This document shows, one piece after another, positions 8,195 to 17,115 of a stretch of DNA of 33,125 bases (the first letter of the stretch is position 1; each line of letters starts with the position of its first letter). Made by a program: the position numbers and the translations under genes. The stretch is from Candidatus Gastranaerophilales bacterium (GTDB lineage Bacteria > Cyanobacteriota > Vampirovibrionia > Gastranaerophilales > Gastranaerophilaceae): the NCBI GenBank assembly GCA_944323495.1, contig CALUSZ010000149.1:1-33125 (forward strand), given 5' to 3'. Below the pieces are notes generated by a model. That model worked only from the letters and a program-made list of their open reading frames with translations, was not told the origin of the DNA and did not search any database.

Positions 8195-9859
8195 ATGGAT
8201 TTTAAAAAATTACTTGAAAATAAGGTTCTTTTAGCCTCAATCGTCGGGGGCGTGGTACTTTTGCTTGTAATTTTTATCCTGTGCGGAACAATAGCAGCAA
8301 GTAAATCTTCTAATAAAGAAATTGATGTTAGTAAAGAGCCTCTAAAAGAAGATGTTGATCTTTTGACTACTGACAATTTAGGAAAAGCGTTGGAAATTCA
8401 GGCGCTTTTGGCCCGGAATAATATAGTAGCTGCCCGCGCCGTTGATGGTACAAAATCTGTTTTAAGATTAAAAAAAGGTGATTGTACTCCAGGCATGAGA
8501 AAGTGTACAACCGAGCAAAGAGACCGCGCTATTATGGTAATTGTAGAGAGCGGTTTGTATGATCAGAATGTCGGATTGGAAATCTTTGATAAAGGTGATT
8601 TCACTTCTACTAAGGAAGATAAAAGAATAAGACTTGTACGTGCAATGAATGGAGAGCTTGCACGTTTAATCAGAAGAATTGACGGAATTGAAAACGCTTC
8701 TGTATTTATTTCGATTCCTGAACAGACAATGTTTACATCTATGCAAAAACCTGTAACAGCAACTGTTCAATTACAGGTTGCAGTTGGCGATACACTTAGT
8801 ATGAGTACAATAAAAGCCGTATCGAACCTCCTTTTGGGAAGTGTTTCAGGCTTAAAATCAGAAAATATCTCAATTACTGATACAAACGGGCATGTTTATA
8901 ACAGTCTGATTGATGCTCAATCAGAGATGCTTGCAAGACTTCAAGAAAACGATAAATATATGCAGGAAAAGGTTCAAGCGCAATTAAACCGCTTAATCGG
9001 CCAGGGCAAGTATGTTGCAACAGTAAGCACTTTCTTAAAACAAGCCCCTGTTGAAAGATTTACCATAGAATATGACCCTAATAAAAAAGCTTCTGTAAAC
9101 GAACAGACTTTCTCTGAAGGTTTGGGCGACCAGACTCAAGATGTTAATAAAAATACAAATGCCGTAAGTGTATATCTTCCAAACGGTTTGCCTGCCGGAA
9201 GCTCTGATTCAACTCAAAACAGAAGCTACTCAAGAACCGCAAGAGAAACTCAATACGGCGTAACAAAGGTTCAGACAAACGAGTATATGTCACCAGGAGT
9301 TTTAGAAGAAATATCTATTGCTGTGACTTTAGAAAAAGATGCACTTCCGGTTGAATTAACCCTTGAAGAATTAAAAGAACTTGTTGCGCATGCCGCAAGC
9401 CCGAAAGCTGATCCTGAAAACGTAACAATCGCATTTGCAGACTCTCTTGATCCGTTTATGGCAGGTGATAAGAATGTAAAAGCTCCGATTAAGGCTGAAC
9501 ACGGCAACCCTTGGTGGCTTGCAATCGCACTCCTTGCTTTTGGTTTATTCTTCGGGCATAAAGCCTTAACTCAGAAAATTAATGCGGCAAAAGCAGCACA
9601 GGAAGAAGAACTAAACCGTTTAAGAGAAATGAATGAAGCACAGGAAAAACAAATCAAGGATTTGAGTATGAATGCTGCAGATTTGATACAAAAACAATCC
9701 CAGCTGCAACAAGGGTTATTAGAACAGCAAAACCGCCCAATCCCTGTTCCGACTTCAGGTGCTGAGATTAGAGAGGCTCTTAGAGAATTAAAACGTGAAT
9801 TCGATGGCGTAGATGAGGCCGAAGCCGGTGAAAGAATTAGAAGCTGGATTGAAAGTTAA
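8195..9859 (+). CDS. fliF: FliF, flagellar MS-ring protein
   Basis: FliF forms the MS ring in the inner membrane, the base on which the switch and export gate assemble. It has 554 residues: TM1 at 11-33, periplasmic ring-building motifs, TM2 at about 436-453 (WWLAIALLAFGLFFG), and a cytoplasmic tail. Family motifs are seen at 140-230: NGELARLIRRIDGIENASVF and ISIPEQ. The Cys pair CTPGMRKC near residue 100 is an oddity that might form a disulfide outside the membrane. The C-terminal GERIRSWIES matches the FliG-binding tail. The start has GGCAGG about 5 bases upstream. The stop overlaps, in the shared bases TTAA, the stop of the convergent small gene, leaving no room for a terminator. fliG does not follow directly, which is unusual. 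Confidence 0.96.
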   Translation: MDFKKLLENKVLLASIVGGVVLLLVIFILCGTIAASKSSNKEIDVSKEPLKEDVDLLTTDNLGKALEIQALLARNNIVAARAVDGTKSVLRLKKGDCTPGMRKCTTEQRDRAIMVIVESGLYDQNVGLEIFDKGDFTSTKEDKRIRLVRAMNGELARLIRRIDGIENASVFISIPEQTMFTSMQKPVTATVQLQVAVGDTLSMSTIKAVSNLLLGSVSGLKSENISITDTNGHVYNSLIDAQSEMLARLQENDKYMQEKVQAQLNRLIGQGKYVATVSTFLKQAPVERFTIEYDPNKKASVNEQTFSEGLGDQTQDVNKNTNAVSVYLPNGLPAGSSDSTQNRSYSRTARETQYGVTKVQTNEYMSPGVLEEISIAVTLEKDALPVELTLEELKELVAHAASPKADPENVTIAFADSLDPFMAGDKNVKAPIKAEHGNPWWLAIALLAFGLFFGHKALTQKINAAKAAQEEELNRLREMNEAQEKQIKDLSMNAADLIQKQSQLQQGLLEQQNRPIPVPTSGAEIREALRELKREFDGVDEAEAGERIRSWIES

Positions 9860-10179
9860 GAGGATTTAAAAAAGGTTTCCCAGTTCTCTTCTCCTATAAT
9901 GCGACATTGAGCTTTTTTAATTTGCTCATCGTACTTATCAACAGGATGATTAATTTTTTGTGCTAAGCTTTTCATTGTCGCATACTGCCTGATTTCAATT
10001 CTAGCAACTTCCGGAGCATTCATGCGTCCTTGCTTTTCCATCTCATTTAAAAACTGATCTATTATATCTTGTAAAATATTTATTGCAGCTAAAACATATT
10101 CCTCTATAGAGAGGCCGTTTTCTTCTGCATATTTTATTTGGTTTTCTAAATTTTTTAGTTTTTGTTCATCTGTTGTCAT
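9856..10179 (-). CDS. Small helical protein downstream of the calpain-like gene
   Basis: A 107-residue protein that I do not recognise. It is soluble, predicted all-helical, with a mildly acidic, coiled-coil-like first half (MTTDEQKLKNLENQIKYAEE) and no signal peptide or membrane segment. It starts 27 bases after the stop of the calpain-like protease gene, with its own AGAGGA ribosome site, so the two are probably one transcript. Its 3' end overlaps fliF by 4 bases, stop to stop. Size, composition and position would suit a cognate chaperone, inhibitor or immunity protein of the upstream gene, but there is no direct evidence for this. Confidence 0.8.
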   Translation of the reverse strand: MTTDEQKLKNLENQIKYAEENGLSIEEYVLAAINILQDIIDQFLNEMEKQGRMNAPEVARIEIRQYATMKSLAQKINHPVDKYDEQIKKAQCRIIGEENWETFFKSS

Positions 10180-10206
10180 ATAAAATTTGTCCTCTATAAT
10201 TACCTA

Positions 10207-12837
10207 TTATATTACACGAAACCATTTTCCATTATTTTCTACTAATATTTGATTTTTGGGGCCTATAACTCTTCTATTACCTGAAGAATCGGGAGTGTAT
10301 TCTCTATATCCATCAGGAATTGATAGCTTGGAAATAGTTGAAGTCTTTTTTAAAGGAGTGCTATTTTGAGCCTTGCATAATGATATATTAGGTTGTTTTT
10401 TTATAAAATCATCAAAAGAACAAACTAAATCAACTCCGGCGTAATATGGGTCGTGATATGTTACCATCCCGGAATTTTTATTATAACTAACAATGGAACG
10501 AGCATGCATTCCCCAGGTTGCAACAGCCATGTCATTTCCCGAATTAAATTGCTCTAATGCGGTGCGCAATTCTGTTTCATAATTAGTATTAGAATTATTA
10601 ATCTGTTTGCCGGTTCTGCCTAAAAGAGACGCTGTTGCTTCAAAATCTGAGTGTGCAAGTGCATTAGCTTCATCATTTAAACTTGATAAGTTTAGTTTGC
10701 TAATATCATTTACTCTTTCGGACGGTTCCTTTAAATATCTTATCAAAACCGCCTGTTCAATCATTTCCAGTCCTGGAGAAGCCCCCTCTCCCAGGCTTGT
10801 TTGCATAGCAGCCGCCGGCTTGCCTCCCGGAAATATAATTGGTTTTGCATTTTTTAGTTTTACTATTATATCTCCGGAGGGGGTTTCTTCTAATAAAGAA
10901 TATAATTGAGAGCGACCATATGAAGATTCTGTCATTGAGTTCAGACGAGAAACAAGCCAGCAGTTATTATATCCATTTTGCTCAACTAGAGCAAAACCTG
11001 ATGGTGGAAATAGCTCTTCAAATTTTTCTTTTGAAATTTTTAATTCAACAGCAGTTCCATTATTATTAACATACAGTTTTTGTGAACTTCCGCTTCCGAC
11101 TGCGCAAACATCACCATTTGCGACTTTTTGCGAAATATTATCTAAATCGAAATTGCTTTCAAACTCTTTAATACTGCCGGGATTATTTGTTGCAAGTTTT
11201 AATTTGTCAGATATAACTGCAGAACCCGGGTTATCGGAATTTTTATTTGCCATTGAAATATTTGTTTGGATTTTTTGCTCAGTCTTTCGGGTTGTTTTTT
11301 TAGTTATGCCGCTTTTAAGCGGGTGATTCGTTGATGTCGAGGTAGTCTGTGTAACAGAAGGATTATTGATGCTTTTAGTATATTTTACTGTATATTTCCC
11401 GTTGCTGTCACATGTCAAAATTATAGACTTGCCATCACTTGTTTGCCCTAGAAGTTTACTTTCATTAGGTCCTATTTTTAAAATTTTCGTATGTAAATCA
11501 CCAACTTTGCCATAATAAACCTTGTTTCCATCTACTAATAGCGTAATTTCACCATTAGCTGTTTTAAAGTTTTGCCATCCTTTCTTTGCATCCAAACTAA
11601 CTGACTTATTAAATATTTCAGAAAACCAGCCGCCGCTTATTACATTTCCATCTAAGTCTGTTAAATTATTAATCGTATTACCGCTGTTATTTGAACCGGA
11701 TAATGCTTTTTTTACAGCCCTGCCGGTTTTTCTTAAAATTCCGGTCTCTGCAGCAATCCCAATAGCTCCAGGTGCTGCATTTAAGAGGGCTCCGGAAGCT
11801 GATACATTGCCGGTTTCTATATATTCTTGTCCGGCTCCAATAATTATATCGCCTGCGGTATTAATACTTCCTCTCGCAATTTTTGCACTCGTTCCAACTC
11901 CCTTTATAAGGGCATTTGATAGTTTTGCGACTTTCCCGGCGGCTCCTACTGTTACCCCATCTAGAACAGCTTCTTTTAAAATAGTTCCGGTATCTTCGCC
12001 TGTTAATCCATCTTCTGAAGATATCCTGTCAGAAGCATTAACAGCAAGGCTTGTTCCAGCAGAGATTGCTGCTGTCGCAACAAGACTCGTGCCACCGGTT
12101 GCAATACCTAAAGCAACTGTTCCTGCGACGGCTGCAGATGTTTTTACAACGCTGGCACCTAATTCTTGGGATTGATTATAATTTGTAACTCTATCTTGAA
12201 TGTTATTTTTATTTCCAAATGCCTTTCTATAATTTTCTTCAGTAGGATCTGTTAAATATTTTGTTACAGCTGTTTCATTATAATTGACTCCAAATATTTC
12301 TTTAAATTTTCTATTAAAAGCTTCACTTCCGGCTTTTTCTGATTTGAATAGTTGTTGTAATAATTGAAAATGTTTTTCTAAATCTTCACTAACGACGCTT
12401 GCCCTGTTTTTAGAATTCCATAATACGCTGATTGCATCTGCAGTTTTTCCTGCCCAGCCTTCTTTATCCTTTTGTTTTTTAAAACTTCTTTTTGCTTTTT
12501 GTAAATTTTCTTTTGCTGTTTGAACTGCAACATAAGTGGCTTTTAAAATATTGCCATCATGGGACATAATCCATTGCTTTCCATTCTCGTCAACAACAAG
12601 GGAACGACCATTATTGAGATCTTTTACCTTAATATAGTCGCGTACTATTATAGTGCCATTTTTACCCCGGGTTTTTCCTTTGACAACTCCTTTGTATTCA
12701 CTCTGGGAAATAATTCCGTCATTATTAATATCTACAGAGTCAAATATAATTTTCTCTTGCTTATTTTTCATGTCGGATTTTTTTGAGTTAACTTTTATTG
12801 TACTTATAGTGCTATCTTTTGTATTATTAACTTTCAT
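10207..12837 (-). CDS. EF-hand protein with C-terminal papain-fold (calpain-like) cysteine protease domain
   Basis: An 876-residue multidomain protein. Residues 36-47 (DINNDGIISQSE) form a canonical EF-hand loop, so calcium binding is likely. Residues 100-225 are charged helices. Residues 226-370 are Gly/Ala/Thr-rich, low-polarity helices of the kind seen in toxin and effector translocation regions. A Thr/Ser-rich linker (490-530) follows. Residues 610-825 look like a papain-fold protease: Q620 and C626 in QNGYNNCW match the calpain Q-x5-C-W box, H778 lies in WGMHARSIVSY, and D796 in YHDPYY holds the third position, where calpains have Asn and C39-type peptidases have Asp. AGGA precedes the ATG by 7 bases. 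No signal peptide is seen. It sits between fliF and the FliG-like gene, on the opposite strand. A secreted effector, a toxin or a cell-surface protease are all possible. Confidence 0.85.
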   Translation of the reverse strand: MKVNNTKDSTISTIKVNSKKSDMKNKQEKIIFDSVDINNDGIISQSEYKGVVKGKTRGKNGTIIVRDYIKVKDLNNGRSLVVDENGKQWIMSHDGNILKATYVAVQTAKENLQKAKRSFKKQKDKEGWAGKTADAISVLWNSKNRASVVSEDLEKHFQLLQQLFKSEKAGSEAFNRKFKEIFGVNYNETAVTKYLTDPTEENYRKAFGNKNNIQDRVTNYNQSQELGASVVKTSAAVAGTVALGIATGGTSLVATAAISAGTSLAVNASDRISSEDGLTGEDTGTILKEAVLDGVTVGAAGKVAKLSNALIKGVGTSAKIARGSINTAGDIIIGAGQEYIETGNVSASGALLNAAPGAIGIAAETGILRKTGRAVKKALSGSNNSGNTINNLTDLDGNVISGGWFSEIFNKSVSLDAKKGWQNFKTANGEITLLVDGNKVYYGKVGDLHTKILKIGPNESKLLGQTSDGKSIILTCDSNGKYTVKYTKSINNPSVTQTTSTSTNHPLKSGITKKTTRKTEQKIQTNISMANKNSDNPGSAVISDKLKLATNNPGSIKEFESNFDLDNISQKVANGDVCAVGSGSSQKLYVNNNGTAVELKISKEKFEELFPPSGFALVEQNGYNNCWLVSRLNSMTESSYGRSQLYSLLEETPSGDIIVKLKNAKPIIFPGGKPAAAMQTSLGEGASPGLEMIEQAVLIRYLKEPSERVNDISKLNLSSLNDEANALAHSDFEATASLLGRTGKQINNSNTNYETELRTALEQFNSGNDMAVATWGMHARSIVSYNKNSGMVTYHDPYYAGVDLVCSFDDFIKKQPNISLCKAQNSTPLKKTSTISKLSIPDGYREYTPDSSGNRRVIGPKNQILVENNGKWFRVI

Positions 12838-13088
12838 AGAGTTTCCTACATAACTAATAATTGTTTATGGTTTATATATCGGCATTAATTTTCTAAACTT
12901 TAATTTAAAATTTGGGTATAAGTTTATGTAAATAGTTTATAAGTAGTTATTTTAGCGGGTTAAAGCAATTTGTAAATTTTTTTTAACTGTCTTTACATTT
13001 TGTAAAATATTTCATAAGTTTGTTTATCCGCCAGAACACATTCTCTAAAATCATTAACTTATATGAGGTTAAGCTGTTCTGGTTAAGG

Positions 13089-13094
13089 TATAAT
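13089..13094 (+). promoter_or_regulatory. Candidate -10 box for the FliG-like/fliH/flhA operon
   Basis: A perfect TATAAT lies 36 bases before the ATG at 13131, but no good -35 is visible at 16-18 bases, so a regulator or another sigma factor may be involved. The 12838-13130 gap is otherwise AT-rich. It includes a small inverted repeat, TTTAC/GTAAA (12992-13006), with no T-run that would make it a terminator. Confidence 0.45.
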
Positions 13095-13130
13095 AAAATT
13101 GGGATTATTATATCTTGGGAAGGAATAAAT

Positions 13131-14171
13131 ATGCCGATAGAAGGGTTTGATTATAAAGGTTTTGCAGCATCAATGGCGGAGCAGGCAAAGGAGCTTGTTC
13201 CTAAGGAACTGCAGGATAGAGAAAAAGAGTATATTGTAAAGACTCTGGGTAATTTTACTTTGCTTGCTGGGGAAGCCTTATATAACGATACCCAGTTGAA
13301 TCTTACACCTGAACAGGCGGTATTCATAACACAAATTATAGCGGAATGGTCTTTTCATAAATCAATAGACTTAATTCATTCCGGTATTCTTCCGCAGTAC
13401 TGGGATAGTATAATGCAAAAAATAGCCTTTACTATCTTTGAAGTAGCAAAGCAAGCTGTAATCCGAAAAATACCGCAAGACCAGTTGCTGCAAGCTGTAG
13501 AACATCATGTAATAAAGGTCTATAATTCTAGTATAGAAGAACTCGAAAAGAAGGGGGTTATAGATGAGGATACAAAAAACAGAGCAGAGAGTCAGTCAAA
13601 TATAGATGCAATGGCAAAAGCTGCACAAGAAGAACAGCAGCGTCAGAAACAAGCAGCCGCAGATGCTGCAGAGCGTAATGCTGAGGCTGCACAAAAACGC
13701 AGGGAGGAAAAACAGAAAAAACGCAAGCAAGAAAAGGTTTTGGCTTCTATGCCTCAAGGAATAAGCAATAAACAGATGAAATTGATGTCGCTGGCTCTTG
13801 TATTAAAGATTCTTTCGCAGGATAAAGTTACAACAATTCTTAACAAATTTGACTCTGATGATTCGCTTGCAATTTCACAATATATGAATATGGCAGATTT
13901 AGAATCTCATATTGATGGGGATTTGATTTCAAGCTGTCTTAAAGAGATGAAAGATTATCTGCCTATTAAGAGAAAATTGACGAAAGAAAACGTTTTGGGA
14001 GATTTGTTAAGGATTTATCGTTCTACACCTCGTGAAAAGATAGAAAAAATAATAAAAAATGAGCGTCCTCTCGTGAAGCGTTTTATTTCACAAGCTTATG
14101 ACGGTGAATTTTCTGAACTGCCCCTAAGGGTTGCAGGGATTGTTGCACAATACATTGAGGATAGTATATAA
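13131..14171 (+). CDS. FliG-like flagellar protein with unusual N-terminus
   Basis: A 346-residue cytoplasmic protein in the place where fliG is expected (fliE-fliF-fliG-fliH). The start at 13131 is fixed by GGAAGGA about 7 bases upstream; a longer frame from 13020 would run through the promoter region. Residues 1-145 are helical and unfamiliar. Residues 150-203 form an extremely charged Ala/Gln/Lys/Glu linker. Residues 205-346 are helical with FliG/MgtE-N-like phrases, such as LALVLKILSQDKVTTILNKF and then DSDDSLAISQYM. I do not see the FliG C-terminal torque domain. It may be a divergent switch protein or a lineage-specific partner of FliH. The size fits FliG, but the identity is uncertain. 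fliH follows after 7 bases. Confidence 0.85.
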   Translation: MPIEGFDYKGFAASMAEQAKELVPKELQDREKEYIVKTLGNFTLLAGEALYNDTQLNLTPEQAVFITQIIAEWSFHKSIDLIHSGILPQYWDSIMQKIAFTIFEVAKQAVIRKIPQDQLLQAVEHHVIKVYNSSIEELEKKGVIDEDTKNRAESQSNIDAMAKAAQEEQQRQKQAAADAAERNAEAAQKRREEKQKKRKQEKVLASMPQGISNKQMKLMSLALVLKILSQDKVTTILNKFDSDDSLAISQYMNMADLESHIDGDLISSCLKEMKDYLPIKRKLTKENVLGDLLRIYRSTPREKIEKIIKNERPLVKRFISQAYDGEFSELPLRVAGIVAQYIEDSI

Positions 14172-14178
14172 TTGAATT

Positions 14179-14937
14179 ATGATAATAAAGAAAAATAGCC
14201 AGAAGTTTAGGGAGAAGAAAAAAGAAATTATAAGCGAGCCGGAAGCGGCGGCGTCAGTTTCTGATGAAAAAGTAGAAGAAGCTCCCGTGGTTATAGAGAA
14301 CAGTGAAGTCTCAAAAAATATTGAAGAACCTGCAATAGATTTGTTTGATATAGAGAATATTGATTTTTCACAAAGACAGGAAAGGCGCAGAGGCTCAAGA
14401 AGGCGTGGCTACAGAAGAATTGATGATAGAAATCTGGTTTCACGGGCGCAGGAAGAGGCGGAGAACATTAAGAAATCAGCTTTTGAGGAGGGATACAGGA
14501 AAGGGTTAGAGCAGGCGAATACCGATCTTGAAACGTTTAGGAGTGATTTAAAAGAATTTATGAATGCTCCAAAGGATGTTTTTGAATACATAGCACCGGA
14601 TATTCTTGAAATCAGTGTTGATATTGCAAAAAAAATTATTAAAAAAGAGGTAGAAAGTGATCCGCAAGTTTTGATTAATACAATTGTAGATGTTTTAAAA
14701 ACCGTTTCTAAGAGCGAACCTAAGATAAATATAAGGGTGAAACCACAGGCTGTTGCTTTTATCAAAGATACACTTCCCAATATCGCATACCAGTTCGGGA
14801 TAGAGGCAAAAGTAAATATAATATCAGATCCATCGATAGAAGACGGCGGATGTATTTTCCAAACAAATAACGGTATTGTAGATGCGTCAATTGACACACA
14901 GTTAGATATTATTAAAAAATCATTAGAAGGTATTTAA
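14179..14937 (+). CDS. fliH: FliH, flagellar export ATPase regulator
   Basis: FliH binds the export ATPase FliI and brings it to the gate. The protein has 252 residues: a variable acidic N-terminus, an Arg-rich patch at about 68-78, the helical FliH signature FEEGYRKGLEQA near 105-117, and a conserved C-terminal domain at about 130-252. That domain ends with SDPSIEDGGCIFQTNNGIVD and ASIDTQLDII, typical of the FliH/HrpE/YscL family. The ribosome site is weak; the start lies 7 bases after the preceding stop, so translation is probably coupled. Its stop overlaps the flhA ATG (TAATG). The usual next gene, fliI, is missing here and must lie elsewhere if the system is complete. Confidence 0.9.
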   Translation: MIIKKNSQKFREKKKEIISEPEAAASVSDEKVEEAPVVIENSEVSKNIEEPAIDLFDIENIDFSQRQERRRGSRRRGYRRIDDRNLVSRAQEEAENIKKSAFEEGYRKGLEQANTDLETFRSDLKEFMNAPKDVFEYIAPDILEISVDIAKKIIKKEVESDPQVLINTIVDVLKTVSKSEPKINIRVKPQAVAFIKDTLPNIAYQFGIEAKVNIISDPSIEDGGCIFQTNNGIVDASIDTQLDIIKKSLEGI

Positions 14938-17027
14938 TGGCACAGGAAGGCAGCGGAAATAAACCTATAAGTGAAATATTTTTGGCACTCTTTGTAATGG
15001 TTTTGATATTAATCCTTATTATAGAGATGCCAAATTGGGTTATTAATTTTTCTATAAGCTTGAATATAACTCTGGGGATTGTGCTTTTAATGATATCTCT
15101 GTACGTTCAAAAACCTCTTGAGCTTGCAGCATTTCCTTCAATAATTCTTCTTGGAACAATGTTTCGTCTTGTACTTTCAATTGCATCTACCCGTCTTATT
15201 TTAGCGAAAGGTGATGCTGGCGAAGTTATTCATGCGTTTGGAACTTTCGTAACCGGCGGTAATATGATTGTAGGCGGTGTAATATTCTTGATTATTACAG
15301 TAGTCCAATTTATGGTAATTACAAAAGGTGCTGAACGTATTGCAGAAGTTGCTGCCCGTTTTGCATTAGATGCTATGCCGGGTAAACAAATGACAATTGA
15401 TGCTGACTTTAATGCCGGTCTAATTTCTCCGGAAGAAGCTGTAAAAAGGCGTGAAGATTTGCAAAGAGAATCAAGTCTCTTCGGTTCAATGGACGGTTCT
15501 ATGAAGTTTGTAAAAGGTGATACTATGGCAGGTATCATCATTGTTATTATTAATATTGTTGGCGGGTTGATTATTGGGTGTCTTGTAAACCAGATGCCTA
15601 TTGCGGATGCCGTAACAAAATACACTGTACTAACAATTGGTGACGGTCTTGCCTCACAACTTCCATCTTTATTAATGTCTATTGCAGCTGGTATTGTCAT
15701 GACGCGTGCTTCTGCCGGTAATAATTCTCTGGGTGGAGATTTAACTTCCCAAATCCTTTCAAAACCTTATTCTCTATTTTTTGCGGCATTATTTCTGGCT
15801 CTTATCACAGTAACATCTCCAATTACAGGTCTGCCGTTTCTGCCGTTTTTGATATTTACAATAATTCTGGCTGTAGCAGGCTTTTCTGTATTGGTTAATG
15901 CAGACGTTCAGTCTCAATTAGGCCAATTAGAAAGCGTAAGACAAAATATGCAGGATTTGGTTAACCCGAATAAGATGTATGAACGATTGGGTGTTGACGT
16001 TTTGAGTTTACAGGTTGGTGCAGGCTTACTGGTAATTGCGGATCCTGATCAAGAAGGACAGTTGCTTGCTAAAATTGCTGCTTTACGTCAAAGAGTTACA
16101 GATGAATTAGGATACATTTTACCGAACATACGTATTATGGACTCATCTGCTTTGGAAGCGAATGAGTATGTAATTTCAATACGTAATAATGTTGTAGCTT
16201 CTGGATATGTATATCCAGGTAAATATATGGTAATTGCTGACCAATGGGATGCTGTAAAGAAGTCAATTCCTGAAGATGCAATTGTCGGTGTTGATCCTAC
16301 ATATCAGACACAGGCTTACTGGATTTCTCAAGAAGATGCAAGAGCAACTAAGAATGTTACAGCAGTTGATGCTACTGATGTTCTTGTTACACACCTGCAG
16401 GAATGTGTAAGAAAACATGTAGATGAAGTTATGACAAAAACAGATGTTTTAAAGTTAATGGAACTCGTACGCTCTCAAGATCCGACACTGGTTAATGACC
16501 TTGTTCCTGCTATTATTTCAACTTCTGATTTAAGAAAGATTTTTGTAAACTTAATCAGAGAAAAGGTTTCTATTAAAGATATTATATTTGTATTTGAACG
16601 TCTTTGTGATTATGCAAGGTTCTCTAAAGAGCCGGATATTTTGTCAGAACGTTTGAGAGCTGCATTAGGACGTCAAATTTGTTTGAATAATGTAGACAGA
16701 GATCATGTTCTTTATGCCCTTACACTTTCTCCTGAATGGGAAAAAACACTTGATGATAGTTGTCAGAGAACGGAGCTGGGTACAATGTTCCTATTAAATC
16801 CAATGCAGGTGCAGGATTTAATAGAGTCTACCGCAATGACTCTTATGCGTGCTCATCAATCTATCGGACAACAGCCGGTAATTCTTTGTTCTCCAAGAAT
16901 AAGGCTTCCTCTGTATCAGCTTCTTGAGAGACATATTCCAACTATTGTTGTAATTTCATATTCTGAATTGATTACAGATATTAAAGTTGAGGCTGTTGAT
17001 ACAATTGGTGAAAATTCTGGATACTAA
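14937..17027 (+). CDS. flhA: FlhA, flagellar type III export gate protein
   Basis: FlhA forms the nonameric ring of the export gate in the inner membrane and takes part in proton-driven export. At 696 residues it has normal length. The membrane domain spans about 12-325 with eight predicted helices. The FHIPEP family motif is at 129-163 (TKGAERIAEVAARFALDAMP then GKQMTIDADFNAG). The cytoplasmic domain (about 345-696), which docks substrate-chaperone pairs, ends normally. Its ATG shares a base with the fliH stop. No terminator is seen directly after the gene; a new promoter starts about 55 bases on. Confidence 0.98.
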   Translation: MAQEGSGNKPISEIFLALFVMVLILILIIEMPNWVINFSISLNITLGIVLLMISLYVQKPLELAAFPSIILLGTMFRLVLSIASTRLILAKGDAGEVIHAFGTFVTGGNMIVGGVIFLIITVVQFMVITKGAERIAEVAARFALDAMPGKQMTIDADFNAGLISPEEAVKRREDLQRESSLFGSMDGSMKFVKGDTMAGIIIVIINIVGGLIIGCLVNQMPIADAVTKYTVLTIGDGLASQLPSLLMSIAAGIVMTRASAGNNSLGGDLTSQILSKPYSLFFAALFLALITVTSPITGLPFLPFLIFTIILAVAGFSVLVNADVQSQLGQLESVRQNMQDLVNPNKMYERLGVDVLSLQVGAGLLVIADPDQEGQLLAKIAALRQRVTDELGYILPNIRIMDSSALEANEYVISIRNNVVASGYVYPGKYMVIADQWDAVKKSIPEDAIVGVDPTYQTQAYWISQEDARATKNVTAVDATDVLVTHLQECVRKHVDEVMTKTDVLKLMELVRSQDPTLVNDLVPAIISTSDLRKIFVNLIREKVSIKDIIFVFERLCDYARFSKEPDILSERLRAALGRQICLNNVDRDHVLYALTLSPEWEKTLDDSCQRTELGTMFLLNPMQVQDLIESTAMTLMRAHQSIGQQPVILCSPRIRLPLYQLLERHIPTIVVISYSELITDIKVEAVDTIGENSGY

Positions 17028-17080
17028 TTAATTGTTATTGTCCATTAAGGCTATAATATGTAACAAATCAGGAAAAAGGG

Positions 17081-17109
17081 TTGAAAAATTTTCTTTTTTG
17101 TTCTATCAT
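17081..17109 (+). promoter_or_regulatory. Sigma-70-type promoter for structured RNA / transglycosylase
   Basis: TTGAAA (17081-17086), a 17-base spacer and TATCAT (17104-17109) form a good promoter. The expected start, about base 17116, falls just before the closing stem of the structured RNA below. Confidence 0.7.
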
Positions 17110-17115
17110 ACTCAT

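Noticed and set aside
11522..12175. 217-codon frame on the plus strand inside the calpain-like gene
   Set aside because: It is the antisense of the Gly/Ala-rich region; the Ala/Pro/Val-rich product looks like a shadow and has no ribosome site.
12992..13006. Inverted repeat TTTAC/GTAAA as a terminator
   Set aside because: Only 5 AT-rich pairs and no T-run after it.
13020..13130. N-terminal extension of the FliG-like protein
   Set aside because: It would run through the TATAAT, while the ATG at 13131 has a strong ribosome site.
14409..14897. 162-codon minus-strand frame inside fliH
   Set aside because: Antisense shadow of a well-supported gene, Ser/Phe-rich, with no start signal.
15230..15700. 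156-codon minus-strand frame inside flhA
   Set aside because: Antisense shadow of conserved flhA motifs.
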